The translations under genes were made by a program, and so were the position numbers. A stretch of 64,000 nucleotides of DNA from Leptasterias polaris (lineage: Eukaryota; Echinodermata; Asteroidea; Forcipulatida; Asteriidae): positions 5,046,001-5,110,000 of the forward strand of contig JAZGTN010000027.1 in NCBI GenBank assembly GCA_037783415.1, given 5' to 3'. Of this stretch, positions 27,901 to 42,900 are shown in pieces (positions within the stretch are counted from its first letter, which is position 1; each line of letters opens with the position of its first letter). The notes under the pieces were generated by a model, which was given only the letters and a program-made list of their open reading frames with translations, had not been told where the DNA came from and ran no database searches.

Positions 27901-30900
27901 TACACCACTGCTGGTGTGTTAATTTGGGGTTGAATGGGAAATGGTTAGAGGGGTGAAGCCATAGTCTTCACTGTTTACATGTAACATAGGATCACCAGGG
28001 CTCCATCAATGGAAAATCCACTAAATCTCATGAAAATGTGGATCGATATGTGTTGAAAATCTGCCTGAACAACCCCCAGGACTGTCGACACCCAAGGCAG
28101 TTTCTTTTTAAAAAGGTATTTCTGCCCGAGATATAAAAAGGAACCTGTGAGTAGCTGTGGCCCCATGATCCATTGTTACTTGCGAACTCCAATTACAATG
28201 CAGGAGGTTGCTTGCTTTTCAAGGGGGGGTAAAGCATTTCACCACAGAGAGGAAACTACAAACATTCCTGTGCAGCCCCTCAATCTCATTAAGCAGTTAT
28301 TGTTTCCTAGTGTATTAATCTTCCTGAAAGAGCAACAGTACAGTGTGAAAGGAGTGTGTTAATCAAGTTTGATGTCTGGGGAAGTGAATGGTCTCCCACT
28401 CAGGGGACCTAGAGCACCCTGTTCACCCATTGTGGTTGCTACTCATTATCACCAAATGAAAAGCCAATGCAGTACAGCTCCTCAAATAGTCTCTCCCATT
28501 CAGGCCAGCTCTGTAATGGATGCCTTTACATGTGCCCAGAGCCTGGCGGACAATTGGTTTGAGTGGCCTTGCAAGCTGAGCTTCACCGGCTATTGTCTCA
28601 CCCAATGATGTGATGAACAACTGCCCTGGGGCCATTTGCGTCACACTCTGTGATTGATGTTCACGAGACAAGGGGTTATCACTTGGTGTGCGCTTCCATA
28701 ATAGACCCAGCAATGGGGTCTTTCAGGTAAGAAGCGAAGCAGCATAAGTAACCCATTATTCATCCCTCTTGTCACTTGCGCATGTCGCCTCAGAAGAGCA
28801 CGCAATTTAAGAGATTAAGTGCTTATGTAATCTACTTCAGGAGGCTGCCTGTACTTCATCTGTACGCATGCCAACCGGCTATTGAAGCTTCCCAAGAGCC
28901 TCTTCTCTTTACCTTTACACAATGGCCGCGGTTGACTGCTTTACAGGATGCTCAGCAGGCTTTGGGTGCAGATTATCTCCTACAAGCAGGCAATGATAGA
29001 CTTGGGGCATCATCTCGCCCATTGTAGCTCTTCCTAGGTCCTAAGAAGCTTGTCCGGATTGATAGAATCAGGGTTGTCTTCATCTCCGAGGCAGCTAGGA
29101 TCCTCTGTGTACACATTACAGCACAAGGGAGGTTGGAGGGGGGGGATTCCATTGGCAGTAGCTTTCCAGGGGCATGTGTGTTCTGTACCAGCAATGGATA
29201 ATGACCACGCTGAGTCATTGGAGTGATTTTAATATGGGAGAGGCACCGTTGAATCGGGGTGACAAATGTAAACCAAAGGTTAAACACTGAATTGTATGAG
29301 TAAATCTGATTATCTGTAGATTCCAGCACACAGATGTATGGGGATTACTCCACAGTTATATGGCCTGTAGTGGCGGCCTAACGCTTTTATGTAGGTCAGG
29401 GAGTTTTCCCACGCTATATGAGAGCTAACTCGTGGTTGTCCTCTCCGATGTATCAAAATGTATCAGGATGGCACCTGAACCTTCAATCATCTGGAAAATG
29501 AACAAGCTCAGACTTGTAACAGATCAGAAACAAATCGGATAGTTTCAAGTGGCAACCGTAAAGAAGAAATGTATACTTTTATCAATCATCTTAAGCTGAA
29601 GAGATTCTGTAAAGTTGAATTGCTATTTAATCATGTAATCTGAAATCAAACCAGATTTTATCAGTTCATTTTCACACAGATTTACACCAAATATAATTAT
29701 CAAAAATAATCCACTCCAATGTAAATCTTAAGCCGTGTAAAGCTTAATTATTTTGTGGCAGAAGAATGTACAGCTAGTATCTTTTCGTCTGTTAAATTTG
29801 AGATATGACGATCGATCCACTTACTTTCGCTGTTTTTGATGTCTTCATTCCACCCTGGTCAAATGTAACTTTTTAAATGTTTTTAAATGTAAAATTTATT
29901 GAATTTGGCCTTTGTGCTGCCAAGACAGTTTTTAATAAATCATTTTATCTATCTATCATTTATCTCACAATGAATTACAAAACAGGTTTGTATGTGATCT
30001 CAAGATAGAGGAAAGTTTTATTGTGGGATTGGTACGGGATAATTACAAATGAGATATAAACAAGAGAAAAGTTGGCTCTTATGAACGGAGGATAATCAGA
30101 GATTGATGAGTAGGATTTCAAACTTTTCTTGATGGTGGAAAGCAATCTAGACTCCATGTAATAAGATTGGGTCAAGGAATTTTGCCGGGGAGGGCTTAAA
30201 AAAAAAGGGGGGGGGGGGAAAAGGTGGCTGGATCTGGAAGGTCCTGATGACTATTGGCAAGATGCAAACAAGCAACAAAAATTTAGGTCTGTGGCAGGAT
30301 TAAGGGCTATTATTATGTGATGGCAGTGGTTTAAAGTTTACAAAAGGAAAAAGGTAGTAAAACTAAACTCCCTGAAAGTAAAACTGTTCAAAAATGTGCA
30401 CATCAAGGTATAAAGATGGTCATGGTGGAAAACATCCCTTGAATACTTTGGCTTGAAATGCTACAGTTTTGGAGAAATGAGTGAAATTAGTTTTGAACTT
30501 GGAGTTTAAAATCAGATGTTTGAAAATACCTATTTTTGTACTTGTCTGTCAATTTTACAGATATGTAGGATTATTCAAAGTACAAGAGAAAACCTCATCG
30601 CAAAATTAAATGTTGATTGTGGGTCGAGTTAAACCCTCCCCCTTCCCCCAACAAAAACGAAAAAAAACACACAAAAAAACAAACAAACATTCCTGATATC
30701 ATCTGTGAAAAAAAAAATCAGTAGTTATATCTGACCAAAGGTGGACAGTCTGTAACAAACCTATTAAATTCACTTAACTCTTTTAACCAAATTATTTTCA
30801 ATTGTCACTCATTTATTAGCCCAGAAAAAAAGGAAAATATAACGACTTTGATGAAAATTATCAAACAATGTTTCGGTGTGTAACTTGGTAGGTGGTATTG

Positions 30901-33900
30901 TTTTACATTGTGTTTTAGATTAACTCTTGAGGTAACCAAGGCAATTCAGACCAGAAAAAAGTTACCTACAGCGTGCACGTTGTTTCTCAAGTTTCTGGAC
31001 TTTGAGATCAATGGTCCTAAAAATAATTCAGCTCTTATTTTTCTCTCCCAGGGTCGTACAACTCCATCACCAGGAGTGCCACACCTGGGCTCCGCTCTCT
31101 CTCTCCATCTCTTAGCCAAGCCTTTGTTCCAACAACTCGTGCAACTCGCCTCATGTAAAACCCAATCACTCAAAGCCGAAGGACATTGGAGGAGACAAAA
31201 AGAAAACGCAGCCAGAAATAAAAGCTCCCCAAGAAAGATAGAAGAAGGAAAGATGTTTGAGAAGACAGCTGGCGCAGTGATGCATGGCACTGATTGTTAA
31301 GATTATTGATTTTGTGCCCTCTTTTTTATTCTCCTTCTCATCTTGGTATTCACTGGCCGTCTTGATGTAGAGAGAGGTTACTGTATCAGGACGTTGCTAG
31401 CCAGTGGATTTCACTGTCCAGTCCCCCCCCCCCCCCCCCCCCCCTGCAATAAGCTGCCATTTGTCTTGCATTCGATGTTGCATTGTATCAGCATTCCTGC
31501 GTGTTCAGGAAATATTTGGCAAAAGAAAAGAACCGAAAAAAAAAAAAAAAGGAGAAATAAATGATAATACCTGGACGGCCCAGCGGAGGCTGGTGCAGTT
31601 CATTCAGAGGAGATAAAAATCAAAATGGAGAAATCAATATTGGTGTGGAGGTAATCCAATAGTAGGATTTCGTCTCATGATTGGGTCAACTGAACCCGAA
31701 GTAAAAAGATTGTGACTTCATATTAATGCCGGCACGGCTACAAAAGAGATAGATACATATATATGGAAATGACGCCGCACGAAATAGGTCTACCATCTCT
31801 AAGCAGTGATAGTCACTGTATATAATGATTTGACGTGTATACATATATGGGAGGATTTCAGACGAAATATCTGCATGCCTTTGATTGGCAATACACCGGA
31901 ATGTGTCTATCATGAAAAATGTTTCTAAAATCAACGGCTGTTGCATGTAAAGCTTACATTAAGATTCAAGAGTCTACATTACATATATAAAAATTACTGA
32001 AATTAATCAAAATAATTGCAAAATCCATGATACTATCTCCTATAACTCAACCGTGACACAATAAGGATGATTGGGTTGCGCATGATAGCCTGTACGCCTA
32101 ATGTCAATACCAAACACTTCATTTTGTAAGCGGTGCGCACTTCACTTGACCCAACAAGATTACAGTTCCAGCCAGCAGGCACACAACTCTGCTCAGTAAA
32201 AACAGTTATGCCTCGCAGGAAACAGGTTACCAGTCATATCATCTGTACTGTGGTGGTGACTTGTGGTTGGTAATCAATTTTCTCTAATAAAACATATCAC
32301 TAGAATTTGCACGACTGGGAAGAGATTCCAAGAATCATTTGAGATAAGTTTTCGGGAAAAAGTGTTGGCTCTGAGAAGAACCAGAGTTGAGAGTTTCAAC
32401 ATTTTGAAGAGTGTGATTTGCTGGACGTCAAGAGAGAACAAGCAGAAGATGAAGATGAGCTGTTCAAACTGACAAGATTCTACTGAGCCATGGTTCTACT
32501 CAGAACCAGCACTTCTCCCAAAGGAGATTTATTTCACATGGTTATTAAACAAATAAACCTAGTCATCAACCACAAGGAGCAGAGCTGTCTGGGTAAAGTC
32601 AATTTTTCTTTGTCCCAATCAAAATTACAAAATAAACCTACTTACTTCCTACTTCCTACTTCCTACACCATGCGAAAATCCAAATCTTTCTTAAGAATCC
32701 AAGAGCTATTGGTTCCTTACCTTCAGCTTGGTCTTTAGCAGCTTGTGACATCTCCTCGATGCCTTCTATTTCAGGTTTGTTGATACCCTGTCTGGCCTCG
32801 GCAATCAGACGCCTTGCCCGTAATCTCAACTCCTTCTGTCTCTCGTTGTCATCCTACACACAGGACATGCAGAAATTGAATCATGTATCGGATACTCGGT
32901 TTTCCCCTTTGTCCATCACTACCTAAAACCTGCCTAAATTCCATCCCCTGAGTTGGCTAATTACTACTGCACAGAAAAAAAACTCATCATGTTTGGCATT
33001 AAGACGAGGCATGCCAATCTCACCATCAAAGTGTCTGCCAAATTGTAGAGATTTAGGGTGCCCAACTTTGATGTAAACTGGAAAATATTACATCCAAACT
33101 ACTCACTCAAAATACCTTTACATGTAAAAGAATGAAAAAGGAGGGGTTTTAAAATTTGTAATAAGGCGTCCAAACCTAGACCTTGTTGAACATTAAGAGT
33201 ACAATTTAATTCTGAAAAATGGTTTACTTTCTTGAGAAACAGGTCCAAAGTTCTCACCTCATTAGTGGTGACTTCTTTCTCTTCCACTTTCTCCTTGGCA
33301 GGTCTGCGGATGCTTTGCTTAGTTGCAGCATCTCGTCTTGCCTGATCAAGGAGCTTTCTTGCTCTTGCCTTCAGTTGCTCCTCTCTTGTTAATGGTGTCT
33401 TAACGAACGAACAAACAAACAAACAAATCAAAAATACATAAATACTAAAAATAACATTAAAATCCATGACCCTAACCACCATCAGGTGTTTTCTAGGCAC
33501 CCTGCTAAAGCATCAAAATGCAACACAGTTGAAATAAAAACCCTGCTAAATGAACCAAAATGCAACACAGTTGAAACGAAAAGCCTGCTAAATACGCCAA
33601 TATGCATTGAAGTCTGCAGGGGACTCTAATTGCACATGGACACGCCAAAGCCATGAAGAACCCTGCTAAATGCAGCACAGTGCAACATAGTATGGGATTG
33701 AGTTGACTGCTAAATGCAACAAACTACAAAAACTTTCACCATTCAGCACAATTTGATGTATTTGGCTAGGGATAAGAGAGTTCACCAACCAACCAGTACG
33801 GCCTTTGGTCATGGTTGCAGCCATTTTGTTTGCCCTCCTTTCAAACCAATGCAATCAAACTGAAACCTGGAAGGATAAATAGTCTGTCCCCTCCTTGTTT

Positions 33901-36900
33901 CATAAGAACTCAGTATTTATTATTGCTTTTGGGGGGACAGGGAACACAACAAAGATGGTGGGATTATGATAATGATCTTTTAAGGTGCAACTTGCACAAT
34001 GTAGGAATCACATACTTTTTTTAACATTATTTGTTTCAAACAAAACCTACATAAAAGGAGAGGATAAAATGCGATAAAAGGGTACAAGCAGATTAAAGTA
34101 AGGTAAATACAAATCATAATAACCCCAACACACAGAGACAAGGCCGCATAGCTCATCCAGATGAAAAGTAAAGATTGCCAGAAACGACACGAGCAGCCGA
34201 CCGAAAATGTCAAGATCATCACAATTGAGAAATTATTTATGAAATCAAACTGTTTCGACACTATCACAAATACCATGGTTGACAAAGTCTTCATTGTTAA
34301 AGGTGCAGATGAATATTTGTCTAAAAGATGGTTAGATAATGCATTTCAGCAGCCAGAAATATAGAAAAATATTTTTCTGTTCTGGAAACTTGTTATACAA
34401 TTTTACGATAATGTTGTGCATATGTGATGGACTCCTGTTTTGCCAAATTTATAAAAGACAGTCTATTCTCGGCGTAAGATTTCATTGTGATGATACGCTC
34501 CTTTTCAAAGGTGAATAATAACATTTTGAAATGTGTTAATACTTTTTAAGTGTGTAAATGTAACTTTAATTGACCATTAAACTGGTCAAGATCACTACCA
34601 TTAACCCTCCTACTGTTCGCAACATTTTCAAGTGAGTTGACCAACCATTTGAAACCATTCAACTGCCAAAGTTGTGTATGGTGGCACAACTGTGCACAGA
34701 ACTAACTGTGTACTGTGTACATGCATTCCCTCATGGTATCATATTGCAAGGCTGGCATAGCTTATCTATCATTCAAAACCACAGTGAATGGTATTGAATG
34801 GTCAGACAGCAAGAGGATTAATGCATAAAAAAAGATACATTTATGACAATATGTTTGAAATCTGGGCTACTACAATTTCCTATGGGCATGTAAAACGCGT
34901 AGTCTGGTGGGCTACTTTACAAAAAGCTTGAGCGGAAGGCCTGTTCACCCAGGGCACGTCCAAGCAGTTCAAACTGGTTCCCAGTGGGGCCCAGAAATAC
35001 GCTGTAAACCTCAAGATATCAAAACAGCTCCAGAAAATAGCATGTAGATGGTTTTATTATACTGTCAGTAATTGACATTTCCTTTGAATGATTGTTTTGG
35101 GCAATGTTGCATGGGTTTTATCCCTGTACATTATTTTCCTTAATAAAAAGACAATCCAATAGACTTAGTAATGGGGTTTGTGGTAGGCAATGCTGATTGA
35201 CAAGACGGATAGCCAGAATAAATTAAAGACAGAACGAGAAAAATGACTACACATCGGCTACATGCAGAGACAATAAACCTCCTATGTATTATTCTGTTCT
35301 GTACATCATGCGATTAGAGGTTAAGCAAGATTACACTTAGATTGCGACGTTGATGCTTGCCAAAGCAGCTTTCTACTCAAGTAGGCTAATACTGCTTACT
35401 ATTAAATTGTAATCACACGCGAGCAAAATGCGGAGATAAACAGCTTGGTTTTAAGCTCAATCCTGATTTAAGATACTTTATGTAGTGCAAGACAAGGACA
35501 AGAAAGAGTGTAGATCAAAAATATCACATAGGGCAATGACTGTGGGGGCTTGTATCTTGTAGTGAGACCGGAAGAAGGTCAGAAAGCAGTCTCCTGACGA
35601 TGACTAGAGCAAGCTAGTCGAAACGTTGTAGTGTAGTTAGTTATTAACGAGAAGTCCCCCGATCCACATAGCGAAAGTAGTAGTCCCGCCCGATTTCCTA
35701 CCTCCCGCCCAGGTAGTAGTTAATAAGCAGGACAGTTCTTTTTAGAACTGAGAAGTCTCCCAAATTCCGAATATTCTACTCCGCGGCAGTAGAATAAAAA
35801 AGCAACACAAGTTCTCAAAGAACAAAATCTACCCAGCAAGTAGATATACACATGGTGTTACCGCAAACCAAATATATACTGTATGACCTTTTTCTGGACA
35901 CACAGAATACAACTTTTTGCCCCCAGCAGAAAGTCACACGCAATAAAATGGCTCTTTTGAAAAAAAGTAGGGCACGAAAGTTGTGTATTTACTGCCAGAA
36001 TTACTTGTACGACATGTTTTTCCATTCCCATGTGGAATCTAACTTTCCTGCACTGACTTAAAAATCGCAAAAAACTACAAAACTTTCACACAAAAATGTC
36101 AGAAAAACGACCAAACTTTCACACACAGTTTTCTAAAACACAATTTTGGACAGTAATTGCTTTCAATCTTTTGCCGGTCACTCTTTCATTACATCCTTCT
36201 TCTGGGTACAAAATTATGGGTTCCACTTCTCAATGGTTGGGTGGTGGGGAGGGTTATGGGGGTTGACAATCAAACAAAGAAATAAGCAATTTCAAGCCAT
36301 TCCTTGTAGTACATGTGGATGCACAAGTTACTGACCCAGACTATATACTCTCCCGAAAAAATAAATAGAAAATATCATCAGTTACAAAAAAACTGAATTC
36401 CTTCTGATAAAGCAAAAACGTTTTGAGTGGAACAGTTGATAGTATACCGTTACATATTTTGATTGATGTGACCGAGAAAGGGATACTCACTGAATCATTT
36501 TTTTCCTCGTCCCTGAAGTCCTCCGTGGCATTTCTACTCGTCTCATCTCCCGTTCCCCTGTTGTCTGACGTCCATTCAGACTCCTCACCACTTTGTCTAA
36601 AGTTAGTTTTGGTTCCACTATCATCATCATCCTTGTTCGCACTGAGGTCAATTTCCCTCAGAGCCTCCCGAGAGATCTTGGCATCTCCGGGCTTAGATGC
36701 ATCAATGTTTGTTTCTTCCCCTTCTGAAGAATGCCTGCTTCCGGCTGACGACCGTCGACTGCTGGATTTCTTTGGGCTCTGGTTGGTCGGGGTTGAGCTC
36801 TCCGATGTCCCGTTCACGGATATTTTATTACTATCTACAGAATCCTCTATCTTGGGAGGTGTTGTGGGCTTCTCGCGGGAGCTCTGCACCTCCTGCGTAA

Positions 36901-39900
36901 ATACGTCTTCACTCAGAGCGGTGTCCGTGCTTGACTTGCCGACGACGTATGTGCTCTTCTTAGCAGTGTCTCCAATGCGTTGTAGCTCCATTTGTTGTCC
37001 AGTGAAATGCGCTCTGATTTGGAAGAGGTAGGTCATGACAGCCAGTTTGTCCGGGACGGCCAGTAACTTCATATCATTTGGATCAAGGAGCTTTGGGATA
37101 CCTAGGGAGGCTGCGGCTTCAAAGGCCTGACAGGAAACGCAAACAAATAGTTTAAAAAAATGCTAGGTTACAACCTAATTTCCATATTATCCTGAGGACT
37201 CTAGAAGATGCTGCTAAGTTGGTACAAAATGTTTTGGCTGATTTCCCCACAATGACCCATTTCTCCAAATGAAAAAGTTAAAAGATTACTTCTACAAATA
37301 CGTTAGATATCAACTAAAGGCTCTTCTTGCTGCTCTCATACCTTTGTGTTATTGTCTTTAATGTCATGTGGTGCCAATGATGAAAAATCTCTATAGAAAT
37401 GAAGAGAGAAAAAAACACACACAAAAATACAATCAAACATTCAGTGACTTCGGAGCACACGGGAGAAAGAATCTCCTGAAAACGTTGCTGAACGGTAGGT
37501 TGTTTCAGTTTAAAATGAACTTTTCTACATGTCTCTACATGTTTCAAGCACATGTGATTTCTATTTATTCACGTGTTGATTAGCGTGGTACTTTTAGGGT
37601 AACAAAATGACCCCCTTTTGGCGATGTACCGATACGGTCTGCTGTTTGCAGTCAAAGGTGCATGTAAGATCATGCGCATTGTGCGGCAGTGCGCCTTGTC
37701 TGTTGACGCTTGATTTTTTGGGGGGTAATTTCACGGCCCTGCGCCTTGTACGCCCCGCGTCTTATCCGCAGGAAATTACGGTACTCAAGATCTTCAGAAG
37801 ACTGGATTCACTATACAAGGGTCACAAGGAAAAATGTACAAATTCTATTTTTTTGTCTTCCTTTTTTTCAAGGTAAAACTCCCTCTCTGAACGCATCGTT
37901 CTAACAGCCTTGACAAACAAAATTAATATTAATAATAATAAGTTCTTACATAGTGGAGACAAATCTTAGGCACTATATCGAATGGGGATGGATTTTTGCA
38001 TCAAATAGCACAATTAGTGTCAATAACAGGATGAATAGGAAACGAGAAGAAATGTTCAGTTTTAGATGTGAGAGGAAACCCCCAAATGGGGAAAAACCCA
38101 TGCATCTGATCAGGTAGAGATTAAAAACCAATCCACATGCAGGGCTCAGGTCTGAGATTGGACTCCAACTTGGGTCCACATAGGTGAAGGGGCAGGGAAA
38201 GAAACCACTGGGAACTGGAATAATATGCTGAAACTATAGAAAGTGGCACATTCCACATTCCTCTTTTAGGCCACCCCTGCTAAAAATAACATGTTTATTT
38301 TGGTATTTCAAACAATTTAGAAAACAAATTTTGAATAAACAAAAACAAATTGACTAGAGTTGGATTTTGACTGGGTTTAACCAGCATTATGTTGATGGTC
38401 TCCTTATTTTGACAATATCTAAGTGGGGGGTTAAAACAAGTACAACAATTTACTAGAGTGGGATTTAAACTTTATAAAATACATACAAAAGATCCGGTCT
38501 GAATTTGTGGACGATAGCACAGAACGCAAGACCATTCCTCCATGAAGTTGTAAGGTTTGTCACCCTGACTCCTCTGTACCCTTTGGTGCTCTCTTTGCAC
38601 CACTCAAGGAGCTCCTGACTAGGGGTGTTTTTGTTGGTTTTCTTTGGACTCAGCTGTGGAGGTCAGAGGTTAAAGGACTGGGTTTACAAAGCCAGAAGAC
38701 AATATTGGTGGATGATCAGATAAACATTTAACGAATATAAAAATCTAGGCATACATTAATAACATTTTACCAAATTCAATTATGTTAGTTGATACCTGCC
38801 AAAATTATTTCAACTGATTTCCCCAAACAAACTCATTAGAGGAAGGAACAGCCATCAATAACAATACTCATACAAACAATTTGAATTTAAATATCTGCAA
38901 ATCATCATGCTTTACAACAGTACCTTCAAAATCTTATTAACAGCAGAAAAAACCTTCTCTGATTACTCAAAATAAACTCAATGGACGAGAATTACCAAAA
39001 ATAATATGAATACAACACACCATGAATCTACAAATCATTTTGCTTCATAGCAGTAGACAAAATATTTACTTAGCTAAAAAAATGTAACCTTTGACTTGCT
39101 TCTGGCAATCAAAGAAGCAACTTTCCAAAGGAATTGAATTGAAGCTGCAGACAAAAACAAAAGCACTCACCACATTTGGGTTGACTGTCTTAACTGGGGC
39201 GTGTCGACTGGTTTCTTGCTCTACCTTTCCAACCTGGGCCGGGGCTTCATTCTTCACTGGTACCCCTTGCTTCTTGAACTCCACAGCGTTGGCATTGGAC
39301 TTAGCAGCAGAGTTCACTTGATCTTTGCTTTGAAAGAGCTGGGCAAGACTATTTGACTCTTTACCCGAGTACGGGGGCGAGGGGGCTTTCCGCTTGCGAT
39401 AACGGTTACGTTCTGTCGGCGAATTCCTGGACAGAAAAGTGAGCGGCAGAAGCCAAAAACAATCAGACCAAAGGCAAGCTCATTGGCAACACAAACTGAA
39501 CAAAACTCTTTGTACAAATAGTGCGGTGAATACTTGGGACTAAGTTGAACAGTGCACAACTTTTGGAAATACTTTTTTGCAGAGTGCAATTTCAGACTCT
39601 ATAACTTAATAATACAACAAACATTCATTGGTATAATAGATATCAAACAAAAACATGCATGTTTTTTCTTCATGATACTTAGCAGTCTGCAAAACAATGA
39701 AACCTTGATCTTTGTTCCTTTGCATTGGCTTGAGTTGGTATTACTCTAGATTCTGAACTGTGTTTAAATGAACTAGTCAGATTGTTATCAAAGTGAAGTA
39801 ATGTTGCTGATAATCTCCCATCAATAACATCCCCCCCCCCCCCCACACACTTTACCGATGTTTCTGTTGTGATGTTGTGACAGTTGATATCAAATTGACG

Positions 39901-42900
39901 TTTTGTTGGTCACGTAAGACAAGGCCTTGGGAAACACAGTACAACATAATACAAAAATAGCTTTGTTAAAAAAGGTGGTGTTCTTTTTTTCCCCAAGGCT
40001 TTGAAATACTTGCTCTATGCAATTACACAGAAAATTTGCTTGTCCTTTTAAAAAACAGAAAATTATACCTATAATAACTTTCCAGCGGACATACAAATTA
40101 ACACTAACTCCCTTGAATGTTTGACAGGGACCCTTTCTCACCTTAACACAATACAACACCGAATGGTAGCTCAACACCCCAAGCTGTTGGACTCTGATTT
40201 AGGAGGTAAGTCTGAACTCAGGAAAAGCATTATCAGTTTACTTGTTCAGTCCTCAGACCAACAAAAATCAAACAATTTTGAAGGTTTGCGGGTGGTTGGG
40301 GTTATATACACAAATCCCTGAATTTTGTTTAGCCAGAGGAACTAGGAAAGATCAAATTTCAGGGTTAGTTGAAGTGGGGAATTATTAGATTCTCAAACTC
40401 ACTCATCAACGTCCCCTTGCTCTCCCACCGCCTCGTCAAACATCCCTTGGTTATCATTTAGTGATAGTGGAGGAACTACAGGACCTCCCGCACTGACTGG
40501 ATCCATAGTGACGTAACCGGGGCTGGAGAGGTTCAGGTCGGGGTCTGGGTCAGCCTCATCGAATGGGCTTGCCGGGTCGCTGGTGAAGGAGACATCGCTG
40601 CTGTGGCTGTTTTGCTTCCCTAATTTCTTGAATGGGTCTGGAAGGGGAAGGGGTCAAGGGTCAATCTGGTTAGTTTCTGTGACGCGTCACATTAATTCAA
40701 ACTGTATCCTTTTTTCTCTGTTAACGCTGATAAACTATAAACTTGCGGAGATACCATAATAATAATAATGATAATAATAAAAATAATAAAAATCATAATA
40801 ACAATAATAAGAAGAACAACACTTATAATGCGCCTGTTTCCGTCAAGTCTTGACGCTCATGGTGCGGTACAAAACACATACACAAAATAATGACATAGCA
40901 ACATTCCCAAACAGCATTTACAATACAAAATCACTATCTTAAACTAAGCCAAACTACCGCACCAAAAAAATGTATTTTAAATGTATTCTGGAATTGATGG
41001 GTTTTGAGAGTAAGTTCGAAATCACTAAGGGCAGATATGCTACGTATTCTGAGTGGGAGCTGATTCCAAAGGTAAGGGCAAGCATGGGGAAAGGATACAA
41101 GATCTCCATGTGGTACAAGATCTCAATTAAGGAAGTAGTGTCTCTGAGAAGGACTGGTTTGTACCCAATTTCATAGAGCTGCTTAAAAAGCAAACATCAC
41201 TTAACAGTTTTCTTCTAAGCAAAAATAAGCCTGATACCAGTCACAGTTGGTACATGTGGAATGGTATTTTGGCTGGTAACCTCATTCTAGTCAGCATTAT
41301 TTTGTTGTGCTAAGCTCATTTTTGAACTTGAGCAGCTCTATGAAACTGGGCCATGATGTCACTCCCATGTCAATGACATGAATATTTCTGAAATTGATTT
41401 TTTTTCCCATTTTTTTTTCAAAGCTCAAATCTATGCATAAAAACAACTAAATTGAAACATTCAGAGAGGTTCAAGGGTCATTGCTGACCAAAGGTCTGAA
41501 ACTAGAATACAAATTTAAGAGACCTTATAAAGTTAAAATGATGGTATTTCCACATTAATTTGATAAACCCTGGAGTTATAGATTTCGAGGGGCTTCTGGG
41601 TACTTTGTCCTCAGCACAAGAGAAGTAGATCAAAGAGCATGACTACTTTATATCTAAAGAAAATAACTGCTGTTTTTTCACAAAGCGGACATAAAAAGGT
41701 CTGAATTCAGATAAAAGTCTGACATTTCTCATCCCTAAAAACAGATGATACTGCATTAGTAATGACCAATATGCAATCTGTCATATTACTATTGAAAACC
41801 TCATTTCATGTTCAGTTAATACATGCACTAATCGCTTTTAGATAAATTTCTGTCAAGTACGCGATCAGATTTAACAGCTTGTTACATATCCATAATTTGT
41901 AGCATAAAATTTGGTAATAGTGGGGCAGAAAGGAGAAATACTTGTGGAAGTGTGCCTTTGATGATACCAGCAGGGAATTTGGCACACTGTCAGAGTATGT
42001 CATAAGAAATATATTTGGCAATAGAGCCACTGCAGATTTGAATTTAAGAAAAAATAAAGGTTGAAAACAAGCATTTTTCAAAGGTTTTAAAATGGCTGCC
42101 ATTGTTGTTATCTTATCTATATCTGCGCTGGCCCTATTTATTTTTGTTGAATTGTTTTTGTTTTGGCGAGGGGATGATTTTTGAAAGGGAGAAACAAACT
42201 AGGTGTTATTAACCTTAAAACACTGTAATTTGTTCCTAGGTTCTGAAGCCCCCTTAAATTCAAGAAGAACATTTCAGAGACGCTTAAAATCAAACATTGT
42301 TAGCAGTAAAATATGAACCAGCTACTGAAGAAAACCTGTCACTCAACCACCATTGAGCAAGACAGAAGTGGGGGTTCGTCTAACAAAGCCCAAAGTAAAG
42401 TCAGCCAATTATCATTGAAGCTTTAGTTTTGACATAACGGTTGATTCCCTCTCATCCAACTTGAGTTCTTTTCAGATGAGAATATACACAAAACCAACCA
42501 TTGATGTAGTTCGTAATGACCAATGGCTTGACCATGTGAGGGACCGGAGGGGGAGAGAGAGAGTTGGGGGGGGGGGGGGGGGGGTCGTCTCCAATACCAC
42601 AAATCTGCAAATACCCAATTTGGCTCTGGACAGTTAGGCCTGAGGGTAGGGACCCAGTTGGGGCTTATTTGATTCTACCCCCACATATGGCCCAGTCAAA
42701 CTTTGGAGAGTGTACCGTGAGAGGGATTTGTCACAGGGAGATACAAAAGAGAGCCCCAAGTCAAGAAACAAAGCCGGGGCCCATCTTTCTTTTCCCCGTC
42801 ATTGTTACTGCGGTTGTACTTCTTATTGGAGTGCTTTTATTAGCACAACCTTTGCTGCCTGCCCAGGGTTCTTTTGTGAGGAACCCAAAAAAATCCCGCA

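Larger units (their letters stand above)
26586..32720. other. EHBP1: Large EHBP1 intron (microexon to exon 12)
   Basis: No further exon is supported. A SINE-tail-like GAAAACACTGGGTATACAGC lies near 26985. About 28140-29460 is a GC-richer, non-repetitive block (listed separately). Poly(C)22 is at 31423. Short open frames on both strands around 30950-31300 show no recognisable product. Confidence 0.45.

Noticed and set aside
31343..31616. Poly-proline-containing frames on the plus strand
   Set aside because: They are translations of a poly(C)22 tract and adjacent A-rich sequence.
36423..37031. 202-codon open frame on the plus strand
   Set aside because: It is the antisense shadow of EHBP1 visible exon 10, whose minus-strand product matches the CH domain.
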